Part shown: piece by piece, positions 1-7,466 of the stretch
How the letters are laid out: the number at the start of each line of letters is the position of its first letter
Position numbering within the stretch: position 1 is the first letter of the stretch
IMG/VR virus record: IMGVR_UViG_3300025617_001068
Coordinates: 1-23,154 of that record
From: a virus
DNA length: 23,154 nt
Reading direction: 5' to 3' (one strand)
Notes under the pieces: generated by a model
The model's input: the letters and a program-made list of their open reading frames with translations, nothing else
What the model was told of the DNA's origin: nothing
Database searches by the model: none
Made by a program: the position numbers and the translations under genes

Positions 1-906
1 AGCAGTTATGTATTCCGTCGCTACAACGGTAGCGTGATAACACCAACACAGGTATTGGACGGCGAAGCTGTAGCTCGTATCAACTTTACAGCTGCCACAG
101 ATGCTGGCATGGGCAATGTATCACTAGCACAGATTCGCATCAGTGCTATAGAAGATCAAACTACCACAGCACAAGGAAGTGAAGTACAGTTCTTTGTGAC
201 TCCCGAAGGTTCGCCTGCTAGCAGTCGTATTTCTGCTTTAGACATCAGAGCCGCGGGTGTAACCAGCAATGTAGGATTCATAGGAAACCTAACCGGAACA
301 GCCAGTTCTGTGACCAATGGTGTTTATACCACAGATACTGGCACAGTTACCAACACAATGTTGGCAGGATCAATAGCAAATGATAAACTTGCCAACTCAA
401 CCATTAGCGGAGTAGCACTGGGCAGTAATTTACTAGCACTCACAGCAGGTTCTTACTTAACCAGCAATGATGGCACATATAATGGTAGTGCAGCACTAAC
501 ATTCGCAGTTGATGCTACCACAGCGGCCACAGCAGATAAAGTTGTTGCCCGTGATGCCAACGCAAGTATCGCTGCCGCAACTACATCATTTGCAACACGT
601 CAAGCAGGATCGTTTGGCGTAGGACAGACTCTCACAATTGATATGGCAACAGACAAATATGTTCACGCTAATATCACAGGCGAAACAGTTACCGTTGCAT
701 ACACAAACATCACGGCAGGTAAAGAAATATATATATTCTTTACCAACGCAACCGGCGGCGACTTAGCAGTCAATAGTGGTATTGCTGATACTAATGCCAC
801 CAATGCCAAGGGCACTGAGAACGTAAAGAACGGAGGAACAAGTCAAATCCGTGTTACCAGTTTTGGAACCACAGTAAATGATTGTTACGTCCACTTCAAG
901 AAGTAA
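1..906 (+). CDS. Tail-fibre-like structural protein, 5' end missing
   Basis: The reading frame is open from base 1, so this is the C-terminal part (about 301 residues) of a longer protein. The GTG at 34 is internal, not a start. Composition is rich in Thr, Ala, Ser, Asn and Gly with few charged residues and almost no Cys, as in the beta-rich shafts of phage fibres. Short turns such as GNLTGTASS, GSIANDKLANS and SYLTSND resemble the repeats of tail-fibre proteins from T4-like marine phages. No peptidase S74 chaperone domain is visible at the C-terminus, which ends in VHFKK. The next gene is preceded by its own late promoter, so this is the last gene of its unit in view. Tail fibre or another virion surface protein is inferred from composition and context; host receptor binding is possible but not shown. 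Confidence 0.65.
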   Translation, partial: SSYVFRRYNGSVITPTQVLDGEAVARINFTAATDAGMGNVSLAQIRISAIEDQTTTAQGSEVQFFVTPEGSPASSRISALDIRAAGVTSNVGFIGNLTGTASSVTNGVYTTDTGTVTNTMLAGSIANDKLANSTISGVALGSNLLALTAGSYLTSNDGTYNGSAALTFAVDATTAATADKVVARDANASIAAATTSFATRQAGSFGVGQTLTIDMATDKYVHANITGETVTVAYTNITAGKEIYIFFTNATGGDLAVNSGIADTNATNAKGTENVKNGGTSQIRVTSFGTTVNDCYVHFKK

Positions 907-911
907 TCTTC

Positions 912-919
912 TATAAATA
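912..919 (+). promoter_or_regulatory. T4-type late promoter (TATAAATA)
   Basis: Exact match to the T4 late promoter box, six bases after the fibre gene stop. By T4 geometry (box at -13 to -6) transcription would begin near 925, giving a leader of about 32 bases with a Shine-Dalgarno AAGGAG at 946-951. Confidence 0.75.
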
Positions 920-956
920 CTCCTATAATACTACAATAAAAAAACAAGGAGCTAGT

Positions 957-1433
957 ATGAACACAAATGAATATGACGTTCATGTGGTCAAAGTTGTTGA
1001 CGGAGACACAGTAGACGTAGACATTGATCTAGGATTTGGTATTTGTTTAAAAGACGAACGTGTTCGCATCATGGGTATCGATACACCAGAATCAAGAACC
1101 AGTGACGACGTAGAAAAACTGTTCGGACTTGCGGCAAAGAATAGACTATACGAATTGCTAGAAAAAGACGCTAAACTTATCACCACAGAAGACAAGAACG
1201 GCGAAGACATGAAGGGCAAGTTTGGACGTATCCTGGGAGACTTCCGTGCCGCAGATGGACGTATGGTTACACAAATCCTAATTGAAGAAGGACATTGTGT
1301 TCCGTACTACGGTGGTAGCAAAGACGACGTACAAGCACAGCACATGATCAACAGAGAAAGACTTCTAAACGAAGGCATTGTTGATCGTGCAGAGTATGAA
1401 AAAGCAGTGCTCAAGGAAAGCAAAGAAAAGTGA
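957..1433 (+). CDS. Staphylococcal nuclease-like (SNase, thermonuclease) protein
   Basis: A 158-residue protein with the SNase OB-fold signature: VVDGDTV near residue 14, RVRIMGIDTPES near residues 35-46 (the Arg, Asp and Glu matching the catalytic R35, D40 and E43 of S. aureus nuclease), and GRILGDF further on, which supplies the second catalytic Arg. It is therefore probably an active Ca2+-dependent phosphodiesterase on DNA or RNA. No signal peptide is visible, so it should act in the infected cell, for example in host nucleic acid breakdown; that role is inferred. The ATG at 957 is chosen over an upstream in-frame codon because AAGGAG lies five bases before it and a late promoter lies at 912. 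The TGA stop overlaps a GTG that may start the next small gene. Confidence 0.88.
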   Translation: MNTNEYDVHVVKVVDGDTVDVDIDLGFGICLKDERVRIMGIDTPESRTSDDVEKLFGLAAKNRLYELLEKDAKLITTEDKNGEDMKGKFGRILGDFRAADGRMVTQILIEEGHCVPYYGGSKDDVQAQHMINRERLLNEGIVDRAEYEKAVLKESKEK

Positions 1434-1576
1434 TAACAGGTATACGTTTTGGTTCACTAGAACCTGCACAGAAACCTAAACAACCAACAGTGGATCCTCA
1501 ACAGGATCCTGCTGTTAAACAACAACAAGAAAACAAACACAATCCAGGTAAACGAAATGGAACTAGAAGAGCTTAA
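1430..1576 (+). CDS. Possible 48-residue Pro/Gln/Lys-rich protein
   Basis: A short frame beginning with GTG that overlaps the stop of the nuclease gene in a GTGA arrangement, the same kind of junction as at 11833. The predicted product is rich in Pro, Gln, Lys and Asn and ends in a basic stretch (KRNGTRRA), with no recognisable domain. It fills what would otherwise be a 120-base gap and overlaps the start of the next gene by 20 bases. There is no independent evidence of translation. It could equally be untranslated spacer carrying the ribosome binding region of the gene at 1557. Confidence 0.35.
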   Translation: MITGIRFGSLEPAQKPKQPTVDPQQDPAVKQQQENKHNPGKRNGTRRA

Positions 1577-1760
1577 AACACTTGCTGGTATAACAAATCG
1601 TTATACTGGACAAACCGAATACCGTGTAGAAAATATCAGTTACACTGGTATGGAAAAAGCAGAACTACAAAAGAAACACAACATAGAACCAGGAACACCT
1701 GAATGGTTCCAACTCTGGTTTAGTCGTCCTTATTTGACTGGCGAAAAGCCCATAGATTAA
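1557..1760 (+). CDS. Small conserved-looking phage protein of unknown function
   Basis: A 67-residue protein that I cannot assign to a family. The N-terminus (MELEELKTLAGITNRY) looks like a short amphipathic helix. The C-terminal half holds an aromatic-rich stretch, GTPEWFQLWFSRPYLTG, which has the look of a conserved folding or interaction motif. There are no Cys residues, signal peptide or membrane span. Its stop codon (1758-1760) lies inside the promoter-like box of the radical SAM gene, so the two units abut directly. It has coding-like composition and no better competing frame, but function is unknown. Confidence 0.6.
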   Translation: MELEELKTLAGITNRYTGQTEYRVENISYTGMEKAELQKKHNIEPGTPEWFQLWFSRPYLTGEKPID

Positions 1761-1763
1761 ATA
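1756..1763 (+). promoter_or_regulatory. Late-promoter-like box, ATTAAATA, five bases before ATG
   Basis: Shares the TAAATA core of the T4 late box and ends exactly five bases (CCCAC) before the ATG at 1769. No Shine-Dalgarno fits in between. It is one of six sites in the window with this spacing. Confidence 0.5.
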
Positions 1764-1768
1764 CCCAC

Positions 1769-2893
1769 ATGGAAAAGAAATACTGTGCCGCACCTTGGCG
1801 TGGATTGCACATAAACTTTCGCGGAGATGTAAAAACCTGTTGTGCTGGAGATCCTAACATGTTAGGTAACCTAACCACTGACTTTATGGATGATATAATT
1901 CACAGCGATAAGATGCAAGAAATACGAAGCAGTATTAGCAATGGTGTATTGCACCCTGAATACTGCTACAACTGTATACAAGCAGAGCGCAACGGCAGTA
2001 GCGAACGTGATTGGCACAATAACGTAAATCCTGAGTTTGATGCAAGTAAAGCAGGTCCAAACGATCATATACCTACACTAATAGATGTACGTTGGAATAC
2101 AACTTGTAACCTAAGTTGTAACTACTGCGGTCCATATTGTAGCAGTCAGTGGGCGGGGCTTAAAAAAGAATTTGTAGACAATGGTGTTAAACCTTATCAC
2201 TATCATGTAGTAGAGTATATCAAACAGTATGCACACAAAGTAAGAGAAGTAGCACTAGTCGGTGGCGAACCTTTATTACTTAAAGAAAATGTAGAACTAT
2301 TAAACGTACTACACGACCATACTCTTGTTACTGTGATAACAAATGCAACGGTTGATTTAAACAAAAGCATGGTGTTTACATACTTAACATGCCGTAGTAA
2401 TGTTGGGTGGAGTCTTAGTTTTGATAACGTAGGCGAACGTTTTGAGTATGTTAGGCACGGTAGTAGCTGGGATCAGTTGAAGAAAAACGTTAACCGTATT
2501 AAGCATCAAATGAACTACAACGGACACCACGGAGGCATACACGCAGTATACAATATATACAACTGCACTCGTTTAAGAGAGCTAAGAGAGTATGCAGATC
2601 ACAAAGAACTCGACATACTTTGGCAAACACTGTTTCAACCAGAATATCTAGATCCTACAAGACACAATCAATATGTTAGAGATATAGCACTACGAGAAAT
2701 AGAACTGTACGAACAAGAGTACGGCAGTGAGCCATTCTTTGACCATGTTAAAACCAGTTTAAGTGCTATTGCCACGGACAGTGATGTTAGAGAACAGTTT
2801 TGGCAACACATAGAAGATATCGAAAATGTATATCACAAGGATCAAAAAGGTAAGTTTGCTCAACTTTGGCCTGAATTGTTTATGCTAATCTAA
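1769..2893 (+). CDS. Radical SAM protein with N-terminal twitch-like domain
   Basis: A 374-residue protein. Residues 1-75 look like a degenerate SPASM or twitch domain: Cys6 in CAAPW, the Cys24-Cys25 pair, a LGNL stretch and Cys66/Cys69, which could bind an auxiliary iron-sulfur cluster. The radical SAM core follows, with CxxxCxxC at Cys113, Cys117 and Cys120 to hold the 4Fe-4S cluster that cleaves S-adenosylmethionine, and GGEP at 165-168 for SAM binding. Having the twitch part before the core, rather than after it, matches the architecture annotated as twitch domain-containing radical SAM protein in bacteria and phages. The substrate is unknown. SPASM and twitch relatives modify peptides, sugars or cofactors, and the abundance of glycan genes here makes a sugar or protein-modifying role plausible. 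It converges with the HNH gene, overlapping by 14 bases at the ends. Confidence 0.85.
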   Translation: MEKKYCAAPWRGLHINFRGDVKTCCAGDPNMLGNLTTDFMDDIIHSDKMQEIRSSISNGVLHPEYCYNCIQAERNGSSERDWHNNVNPEFDASKAGPNDHIPTLIDVRWNTTCNLSCNYCGPYCSSQWAGLKKEFVDNGVKPYHYHVVEYIKQYAHKVREVALVGGEPLLLKENVELLNVLHDHTLVTVITNATVDLNKSMVFTYLTCRSNVGWSLSFDNVGERFEYVRHGSSWDQLKKNVNRIKHQMNYNGHHGGIHAVYNIYNCTRLRELREYADHKELDILWQTLFQPEYLDPTRHNQYVRDIALREIELYEQEYGSEPFFDHVKTSLSAIATDSDVREQFWQHIEDIENVYHKDQKGKFAQLWPELFMLI

Positions 2894-3410
2894 GTTGTAA
2901 ACCTAAGTAAGTTTCCCAGCTTGGGTGATGAATAGTAACAGCAGTTTGTTTAACATGATTAACCAGTTTCCAGTAGTCTGGGTGTGCTGGCTTTTTGTGC
3001 GGAGTCCAAAGTTTACTGCCTTTTTTGCTGTTACAACTATAACAAGCCGCAACACAATTATCCCAACTTGTTTTTCCGCCACGACTATATGGTATAACGT
3101 GATCTACAGTTAGGTCTTTGGTTGAAAATGTTTCTAGGCAGTATTGGCAGGTATAAAGGTCTCGAAGGAAAAGGTTGTGTTTGGTAAATCTCATTGGCCC
3201 AAGCCGTCGCCTTTTAAAGTTGCTCTTAACAACAACCACAGCAGGCACTTTCATTTCCATCCTAGCACTGTGAATAGTCCAATCTTCGTACCATTCTATA
3301 ACATTGACTTTATCAAGGAAGTGGAGTTTAACGGCTGTTTCCCAACCTATTGTGCTTAACGGTAAGAAGTTTACCGGTTGATAATCTGGTGCTAGTACAA
3401 GAGTGCTCAT
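2880..3410 (-). CDS. HNH endonuclease
   Basis: A 176-residue minus-strand protein with a zinc-supported HNH (beta-beta-alpha-metal) nuclease in its C-terminal half: CQYC at residues 88-91, DHVIPYSRGG beginning at Asp103-His104, Asn118, and CYSCNSKKG supplying Cys123 and Cys126. The N-terminal 80 residues (APDYQPVNFLPLS onward) match the layout of stand-alone HNH proteins common in phages, where they often sit beside the terminase genes. Its position directly before the large terminase suggests a role in DNA packaging or maturation cuts; this is inference. The start is the ATG at 3410. A TTG two codons upstream would add only two residues. It is transcribed opposite to both neighbours. Confidence 0.88.
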   Translation of the reverse strand: MSTLVLAPDYQPVNFLPLSTIGWETAVKLHFLDKVNVIEWYEDWTIHSARMEMKVPAVVVVKSNFKRRRLGPMRFTKHNLFLRDLYTCQYCLETFSTKDLTVDHVIPYSRGGKTSWDNCVAACYSCNSKKGSKLWTPHKKPAHPDYWKLVNHVKQTAVTIHHPSWETYLGLQLRLA

Positions 3411-3417
3411 ACACAAG

Positions 3418-3425
3418 TATTTACC
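3418..3425 (-). promoter_or_regulatory. Late-promoter-like box, GGTAAATA, for the HNH gene
   Basis: Read on the minus strand, GGTAAATA ends seven bases before the ATG of the HNH gene, two more than at the six regularly spaced sites. It lies back to back with the terminase box at 3441-3448. Confidence 0.4.
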
Positions 3426-3440
3426 GTGACAGCAATTTCA

Positions 3441-3448
3441 GATAAGTA
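3441..3448 (+). promoter_or_regulatory. Late-promoter-like box, GATAAGTA, five bases before ATG
   Basis: One mismatch from the NATAAATA form and ends exactly five bases (TTTGC) before the terminase ATG at 3454. There is no Shine-Dalgarno between the box and the start. Confidence 0.5.
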
Positions 3449-3453
3449 TTTGC

Positions 3454-5013
3454 ATGTCAAAAAGCCTAGAAGGTGTACTTGTAAAGAAAGCGTATGCTAA
3501 AGAAAGATACACCGAAGAACAATTAGAAGAGTTTATGAAATGTGCGGATCCTGTAGACGGTCCGTTTTACTTTATGAGCAACTTTTTCTACATTCAGCAT
3601 CCAATGAAAGGCAAGATGCTGTACAAGCCTTTTAAATACCAAGAAAAACTTATCAACACATACCACAAATATAGATTCAGTATCTCAATGATGCCACGGC
3701 AAACCGGTAAATCAACCAGTGCTGCTGGATATCTACTATGGTATGCTATGTTCAAACCAGACAGTACAGTTCTAGTAGCCGCACACAAGTATGCTGGTGC
3801 TCAGGAGATCATGCAACGTGTAAGATATGCTTATGAAAGTTGCCCGGATCATATTAGAGCAGGTGTTACTAGTTACAACAAAGGCTCACTAGAGTTCGAC
3901 AACGGTAGTCGAATAGTAGCACAAACCACAACAGAAAACACTGGACGTGGTATGAGTATCTCGCTACTGTACGCTGACGAATTTGCGTTTGTACGACCTA
4001 CTATTGCAAAAGAATTCTGGACTGCTATTAGCCCTACACTAGCAACTGGTGGTGGAGCTATTATTACAAGCACACCAAACAGTGATGAGGATCAGTTTGC
4101 GTTCTTGTGGAAAGGCGCAAATAAAATGGAAGACTCGCACGGCAACCCAACAGAAGTGGGCATCAACGGTTTTAGAGCATACCGAGCATTTTGGCACGAA
4201 CATCCAGACAGAGATGAAGCATGGGCAAACGAACAACGTGCGGCACTAGGCGAAGATCGTTTCCGTCGTGAAATGGACTGTGAGTTTATCATCAATGACG
4301 AAACACTTATTGCTCCTGCTAAGTTGTTAGATTTACAAGGTGTAGATCCTGCATACAAAACAGGACAAGTGCGTTGGTATAAAACACCAGTGCCTGGAAA
4401 AATATATGCAGTAGGACTAGATCCAAGTTTAGGAACAGGGGGAGATCCTGCAGCTATACAAGTGTGGGAAGCAAATTCAACAGAACAAGTTGCTGAATGG
4501 AAACACAATAAAACAACTATCCCTGAACAAATACGAATACTTGCAGACATCTGCAAAGAAATATCAGCAAAAACAGGTGATAAAAACAGCGTTTACTTTA
4601 GTGTAGAAAATAACACAATCGGCGAAGCCGCATTGATTAGTATTGTGGACTACGGCGAAGAAAGCATACAAGGATATTTTTTAACAGATCCTGCTGGTGC
4701 TGGTAAAAAACGTAAAGGATTTAATACCAGTCACAAGCCTAAACTAGCAGCCTGTGCTAAGTTAAAAAACTTAGTAGAAATGGGCCGCATGAAAATACAC
4801 AGCAAAAGTTTAATCAGCGAATTAAAAAACTTTGTAGCATATGGAACCAGTTATGCCGCAAAACCTGGAGAAACAGATGACTTAGTTATGGCGACTATAC
4901 TTGTATTAAGAATGATGCAGGTGTTACAAAGCTATCACCAAGAACTAGACGGCACAGTGCGGGATCATGAAGATCACAGCGTAGAACCAATGCCGTTTGT
5001 AGCACTATTTTAG
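3454..5013 (+). CDS. terL: Terminase large subunit (T4 gp17 type)
   Basis: A 519-residue packaging motor. The ATPase domain shows Walker A MPRQTGKST around residues 80-88 (Lys86), Walker B LLYADE at 171-176 with catalytic Glu176, and coupling motif TSTP at 205-208. The RNase H-fold nuclease domain shows GLDPSLGTGGD (Asp323), SVENNTIG (Glu385) and ETDDLVMA (Asp475/Asp476), the three acidic positions expected to hold the two metal ions. The enzyme translocates DNA into the prohead and makes the headful cut. It is shorter than T4 gp17 (610 residues), as is usual in marine T4-like phages. No small terminase or tail sheath gene is adjacent, unlike the usual 16-17-18 order. Confidence 0.95.
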   Translation: MSKSLEGVLVKKAYAKERYTEEQLEEFMKCADPVDGPFYFMSNFFYIQHPMKGKMLYKPFKYQEKLINTYHKYRFSISMMPRQTGKSTSAAGYLLWYAMFKPDSTVLVAAHKYAGAQEIMQRVRYAYESCPDHIRAGVTSYNKGSLEFDNGSRIVAQTTTENTGRGMSISLLYADEFAFVRPTIAKEFWTAISPTLATGGGAIITSTPNSDEDQFAFLWKGANKMEDSHGNPTEVGINGFRAYRAFWHEHPDRDEAWANEQRAALGEDRFRREMDCEFIINDETLIAPAKLLDLQGVDPAYKTGQVRWYKTPVPGKIYAVGLDPSLGTGGDPAAIQVWEANSTEQVAEWKHNKTTIPEQIRILADICKEISAKTGDKNSVYFSVENNTIGEAALISIVDYGEESIQGYFLTDPAGAGKKRKGFNTSHKPKLAACAKLKNLVEMGRMKIHSKSLISELKNFVAYGTSYAAKPGETDDLVMATILVLRMMQVLQSYHQELDGTVRDHEDHSVEPMPFVALF

Positions 5014-5020
5014 ATAAATA
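5013..5020 (+). promoter_or_regulatory. Late promoter box, GATAAATA, five bases before ATG
   Basis: Seven of eight bases match TATAAATA. The box begins on the last base of the terminase stop codon and ends exactly five bases (AGAAT) before the ATG at 5026, leaving no room for a ribosome binding site on a transcript started here. Confidence 0.6.
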
Positions 5021-5025
5021 AGAAT

Positions 5026-6486
5026 ATGGCAAGCGAAAATACAACATCACAACAATTATACGATTTATTGGTTAGCAGAGACTTTGATCCTTCTGCTCTC
5101 GACTTAATGGGCAAAGCCGCAGAATCACCTGCAGATGCTGACCTGTTTAGTTTTGAATATAAAACAGCTAACAAAAACTATGGCACAGTTGTAATACTAA
5201 TTGACAGCGATAGTAATATGGAAGTTTACTTTGGTGATAACCTTGGTAAAACTATGGAAGCAGAAGATAAAAAAGATTGGTATGATTTTCTTTATCTAAT
5301 TCGCATGCTTGCTAAACGCAATCTTCTTACATTTAGTTTAAACAATCTTAATAAACTAAAATATAATATGAAAACCATGTCCGCAGTTACGGAAGGCACA
5401 TTACTTGAAGGCTACTATGGCACAAGCAGGACCAGCTACAGTGATCAACCGAAGAAAACAAAACTAGTAATCAAGCACAGTCGTCCTCTTGGTGAAGGCG
5501 AACAACGTTTCAGAAACATCCAAACCCTGTTTGTAGAAACAGAAGAAGGCGAGCGTTTTAAATTGCCATTTACAAATGTAACCGGTGGTAAAGCAATGGC
5601 ACGCCACGTTGCAGAAGGCGGTAAGCCTTACGATGCTTTTGGACAACACATCGCTGAAATGATGGCTGAAATGGCAACACTAAGCAGATTTACACGAGCA
5701 ACAAAAAACAAAACATTCGGCGAAGATGCACAAGCACTAAGTGAACAAGCAGTAGAGCACTACAAAGATTTAAAAAGAAAAGCAAAGCGTATGATTAGTC
5801 GTAGAGGCTACCACGAAGAACTTGAAAATTTTGACCCTATTACAGTAACAGAACTAGAAGAAACAGTGGATGCTGTGCGTGAAATATTCGTACAGCAATC
5901 ATTGGATTCAAGAGTAGAAGACGCATTGCCTATTCTTGCTAAAATACAGGAAACAAACATGAAAGAAATTGATGAGTTTGCTGGTTGGGCAGACAGTGTA
6001 GTAGAAGGAACTGGCCCAATTGCTAGTACACCTGAGGAAATTGCTCAATTAAAAGATATTATGTCTGAACCACTGCTAGTTGGTGCTGATGCGTTGAATG
6101 CTAGCGAAACAATTGGGTTCTTGCTCGGTGGTGATGATCAACTACAAGACGACTTAGATGCATTAGCTGCAAAAGATCCAAATGCAGATGCCCGTCCTGT
6201 AATACAGAGTGCTATTGAGCGTTTGGGTATTGAGCTTGATGAAGCAGCACAAAGTCCTTATGCAATAGGCATGGCCACAGCAATGAAGATGAAAGGGGAT
6301 AAACCACCTCTTAAAAAGTCAACAATTGCAAAAGCTCATGAAATTGCCAAGGCAATCGAAAAAGACGAAGCCAACGAAGAAGTAGAAGAAGTCACAGACA
6401 TCGACACTGGGGAACAAGTTCTTAAAGCAGAGAGAGACCCAATGCTCGAAGATGAGCTTGCGAGTTTACTTAAACTACTAAAATGA
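5026..6486 (+). CDS. Conserved T4-like marine phage protein, function unknown
   Basis: A 486-residue soluble protein without a signal peptide or membrane span. The N-terminal 130 residues look folded and aromatic (FSFEYKTANKNYGTVV, then VYFGDNLGKTMEAEDKKDWYDFLYLIRMLAKRNLL). The middle has KKTKLVIKHSRPLGEGEQR and a long, mostly helical stretch rich in Glu, Ala and Lys. The C-terminus is acidic and likely coiled or extended. From memory, closely similar hypothetical proteins occur in T4-like cyanophages, but I know no function. Its stop overlaps the ATG of the next gene (ATGA at 6483). Placement between the terminase and a glycosyltransferase, with a late-type box, suggests late expression. Confidence 0.75.
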   Translation: MASENTTSQQLYDLLVSRDFDPSALDLMGKAAESPADADLFSFEYKTANKNYGTVVILIDSDSNMEVYFGDNLGKTMEAEDKKDWYDFLYLIRMLAKRNLLTFSLNNLNKLKYNMKTMSAVTEGTLLEGYYGTSRTSYSDQPKKTKLVIKHSRPLGEGEQRFRNIQTLFVETEEGERFKLPFTNVTGGKAMARHVAEGGKPYDAFGQHIAEMMAEMATLSRFTRATKNKTFGEDAQALSEQAVEHYKDLKRKAKRMISRRGYHEELENFDPITVTELEETVDAVREIFVQQSLDSRVEDALPILAKIQETNMKEIDEFAGWADSVVEGTGPIASTPEEIAQLKDIMSEPLLVGADALNASETIGFLLGGDDQLQDDLDALAAKDPNADARPVIQSAIERLGIELDEAAQSPYAIGMATAMKMKGDKPPLKKSTIAKAHEIAKAIEKDEANEEVEEVTDIDTGEQVLKAERDPMLEDELASLLKLLK

Positions 6487-7340
6487 TTCCAGATGCAGTC
6501 GCAGTGATCACTTATCCTGGTCACTGTGTTACTACACTACTAACTATAAAAAATCTACAAAATCTAACCGGATGGCAAGTGCCTGTGTATTTGTTTGTTG
6601 ATGACATAGGCAAACAATACCAAGAATGGGACGGTGATTACATTGAAGACATCCGTGAATTTTATGACTTTGAATTTACAGTAATTAAGTTTAGTGAATT
6701 TGAGTGGCCTTATATTTGGGATGGTTGGTTAACACAACAGTTAGTAAAACTAAACGTTGATAAATTTTTACCGGGCAATATATGGTATGTTACCGATGGT
6801 GATGTGTATGTCAAAGAACCTTTAGTACACGGAACTACACCGTTTAATTATGTGCCAGATCGTAATAAAATGATACACGCTCAAAATCGCAGTTACTTAG
6901 ATCACATACTCAAAACACCTAATATAACACTAGAAAAAGACAACAGACTGTTGTTTACTCATCATGCACCATTTCGCTGGGTTGAAAAACATCACCTACA
7001 AAGATTAAGAGAGTATGTTAGTAGAATACATGTTAACGATTTTAATCTTGTCCACTTGCAATTGATCAAAGAAGAGCGTATAATAGGATTTGGTCCAACA
7101 GCAGAATGTTTAAGTATGACTGAATGGGATCTACTAGAAGTATTCCGTTCAAATATATTACAAGAAGACATTGGACTTGAGTATTGGCCACTGAGAATTG
7201 ATGCAAGCATTGAAAATCAAGCAAAGTTTTGGACATTCTATGGCACTGATCGAGACATTGATTCGCAGTGGTTTAAACAATTTGGCATTGATGTACCTGC
7301 TGATATACAGCAAAAAATTAAACGCATTAGTCGCACTTAA
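6483..7340 (+). CDS. Glycosyltransferase-like protein, GT-A fold (DUF6492-like)
   Basis: A 285-residue protein. The first 110 residues look like a Rossmann-like GT-A nucleotide-sugar domain ending in WYVTDGDVYV, where Asp105-x-Asp107 would bind the metal and the sugar donor. The preceding stretch WDGWLTQQLVKLNVDKFL fits the helix before the DxD in DUF6492-type glycosyltransferases. The C-terminal half contains HHAPFRWVEKHHLQRL and a Trp-rich tail. The ATG overlaps the preceding stop (ATGA), pointing to translational coupling with the gene at 5026. Donor and acceptor are unknown. This copy stands apart from the main glycan island, before gene 32. Confidence 0.72.
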   Translation: MIPDAVAVITYPGHCVTTLLTIKNLQNLTGWQVPVYLFVDDIGKQYQEWDGDYIEDIREFYDFEFTVIKFSEFEWPYIWDGWLTQQLVKLNVDKFLPGNIWYVTDGDVYVKEPLVHGTTPFNYVPDRNKMIHAQNRSYLDHILKTPNITLEKDNRLLFTHHAPFRWVEKHHLQRLREYVSRIHVNDFNLVHLQLIKEERIIGFGPTAECLSMTEWDLLEVFRSNILQEDIGLEYWPLRIDASIENQAKFWTFYGTDRDIDSQWFKQFGIDVPADIQQKIKRISRT

Positions 7341-7362
7341 TTTTACCAAAATACGTCGACAT

Positions 7363-7370
7363 GCTAAATA
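7363..7370 (+). promoter_or_regulatory. Late-promoter-like box, GCTAAATA, upstream of gene 32
   Basis: Carries the CTAAATA form of the late box. By T4 geometry transcription would start near 7376, giving a leader of about 91 bases before the ATG at 7467, long compared with the other genes here. Confidence 0.5.
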
Positions 7371-7377
7371 AGATTGT

Positions 7378-7434
7378 GTACACTAGTATCAAGTGTATGC
7401 ATTTAGGCAACATTTAGAGTAGTAGTAGCTACTC
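7378..7434 (+). promoter_or_regulatory. Structured leader of gene 32 mRNA
   Basis: Two hairpins can be drawn. One pairs 7378-7384 with 7392-7398 (seven pairs including one G-U, seven-base loop), at the predicted 5' end of the transcript. The other pairs 7417-7422 (GAGTAG) with 7429-7434 (CTACTC) around a six-base loop. Between them is a tiny frame, ATG 7397 to TAG 7417, encoding MHLGNI, and a direct repeat of CATTTAG at 7400-7406 and 7411-7417. T4 gp32 represses its own translation through a structured leader with a pseudoknot. A comparable role here is inferred from position only; no convincing pseudoknot pairing was found. Confidence 0.4.
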
Positions 7435-7466
7435 GTAGGCAAACATGGCAATTAGAGGAAAACAAC

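Noticed and set aside
882-956. Upstream extension of the SNase gene from 882
   Set aside because: It would overlap the fibre gene and span the late promoter, while ATG 957 has AAGGAG at the right distance and begins the SNase domain.
2880-3410. HNH gene as a homing endonuclease within an intron or intein
   Set aside because: Both flanking genes are intact and no split gene or intron boundary is visible. The protein looks like a free-standing, terminase-associated HNH nuclease.
7341-7466. tRNA or small RNA gene in the gap before gene 32
   Set aside because: The hairpins do not form a cloverleaf, and no tRNA arm sequences are present. The region is better explained as an mRNA leader.
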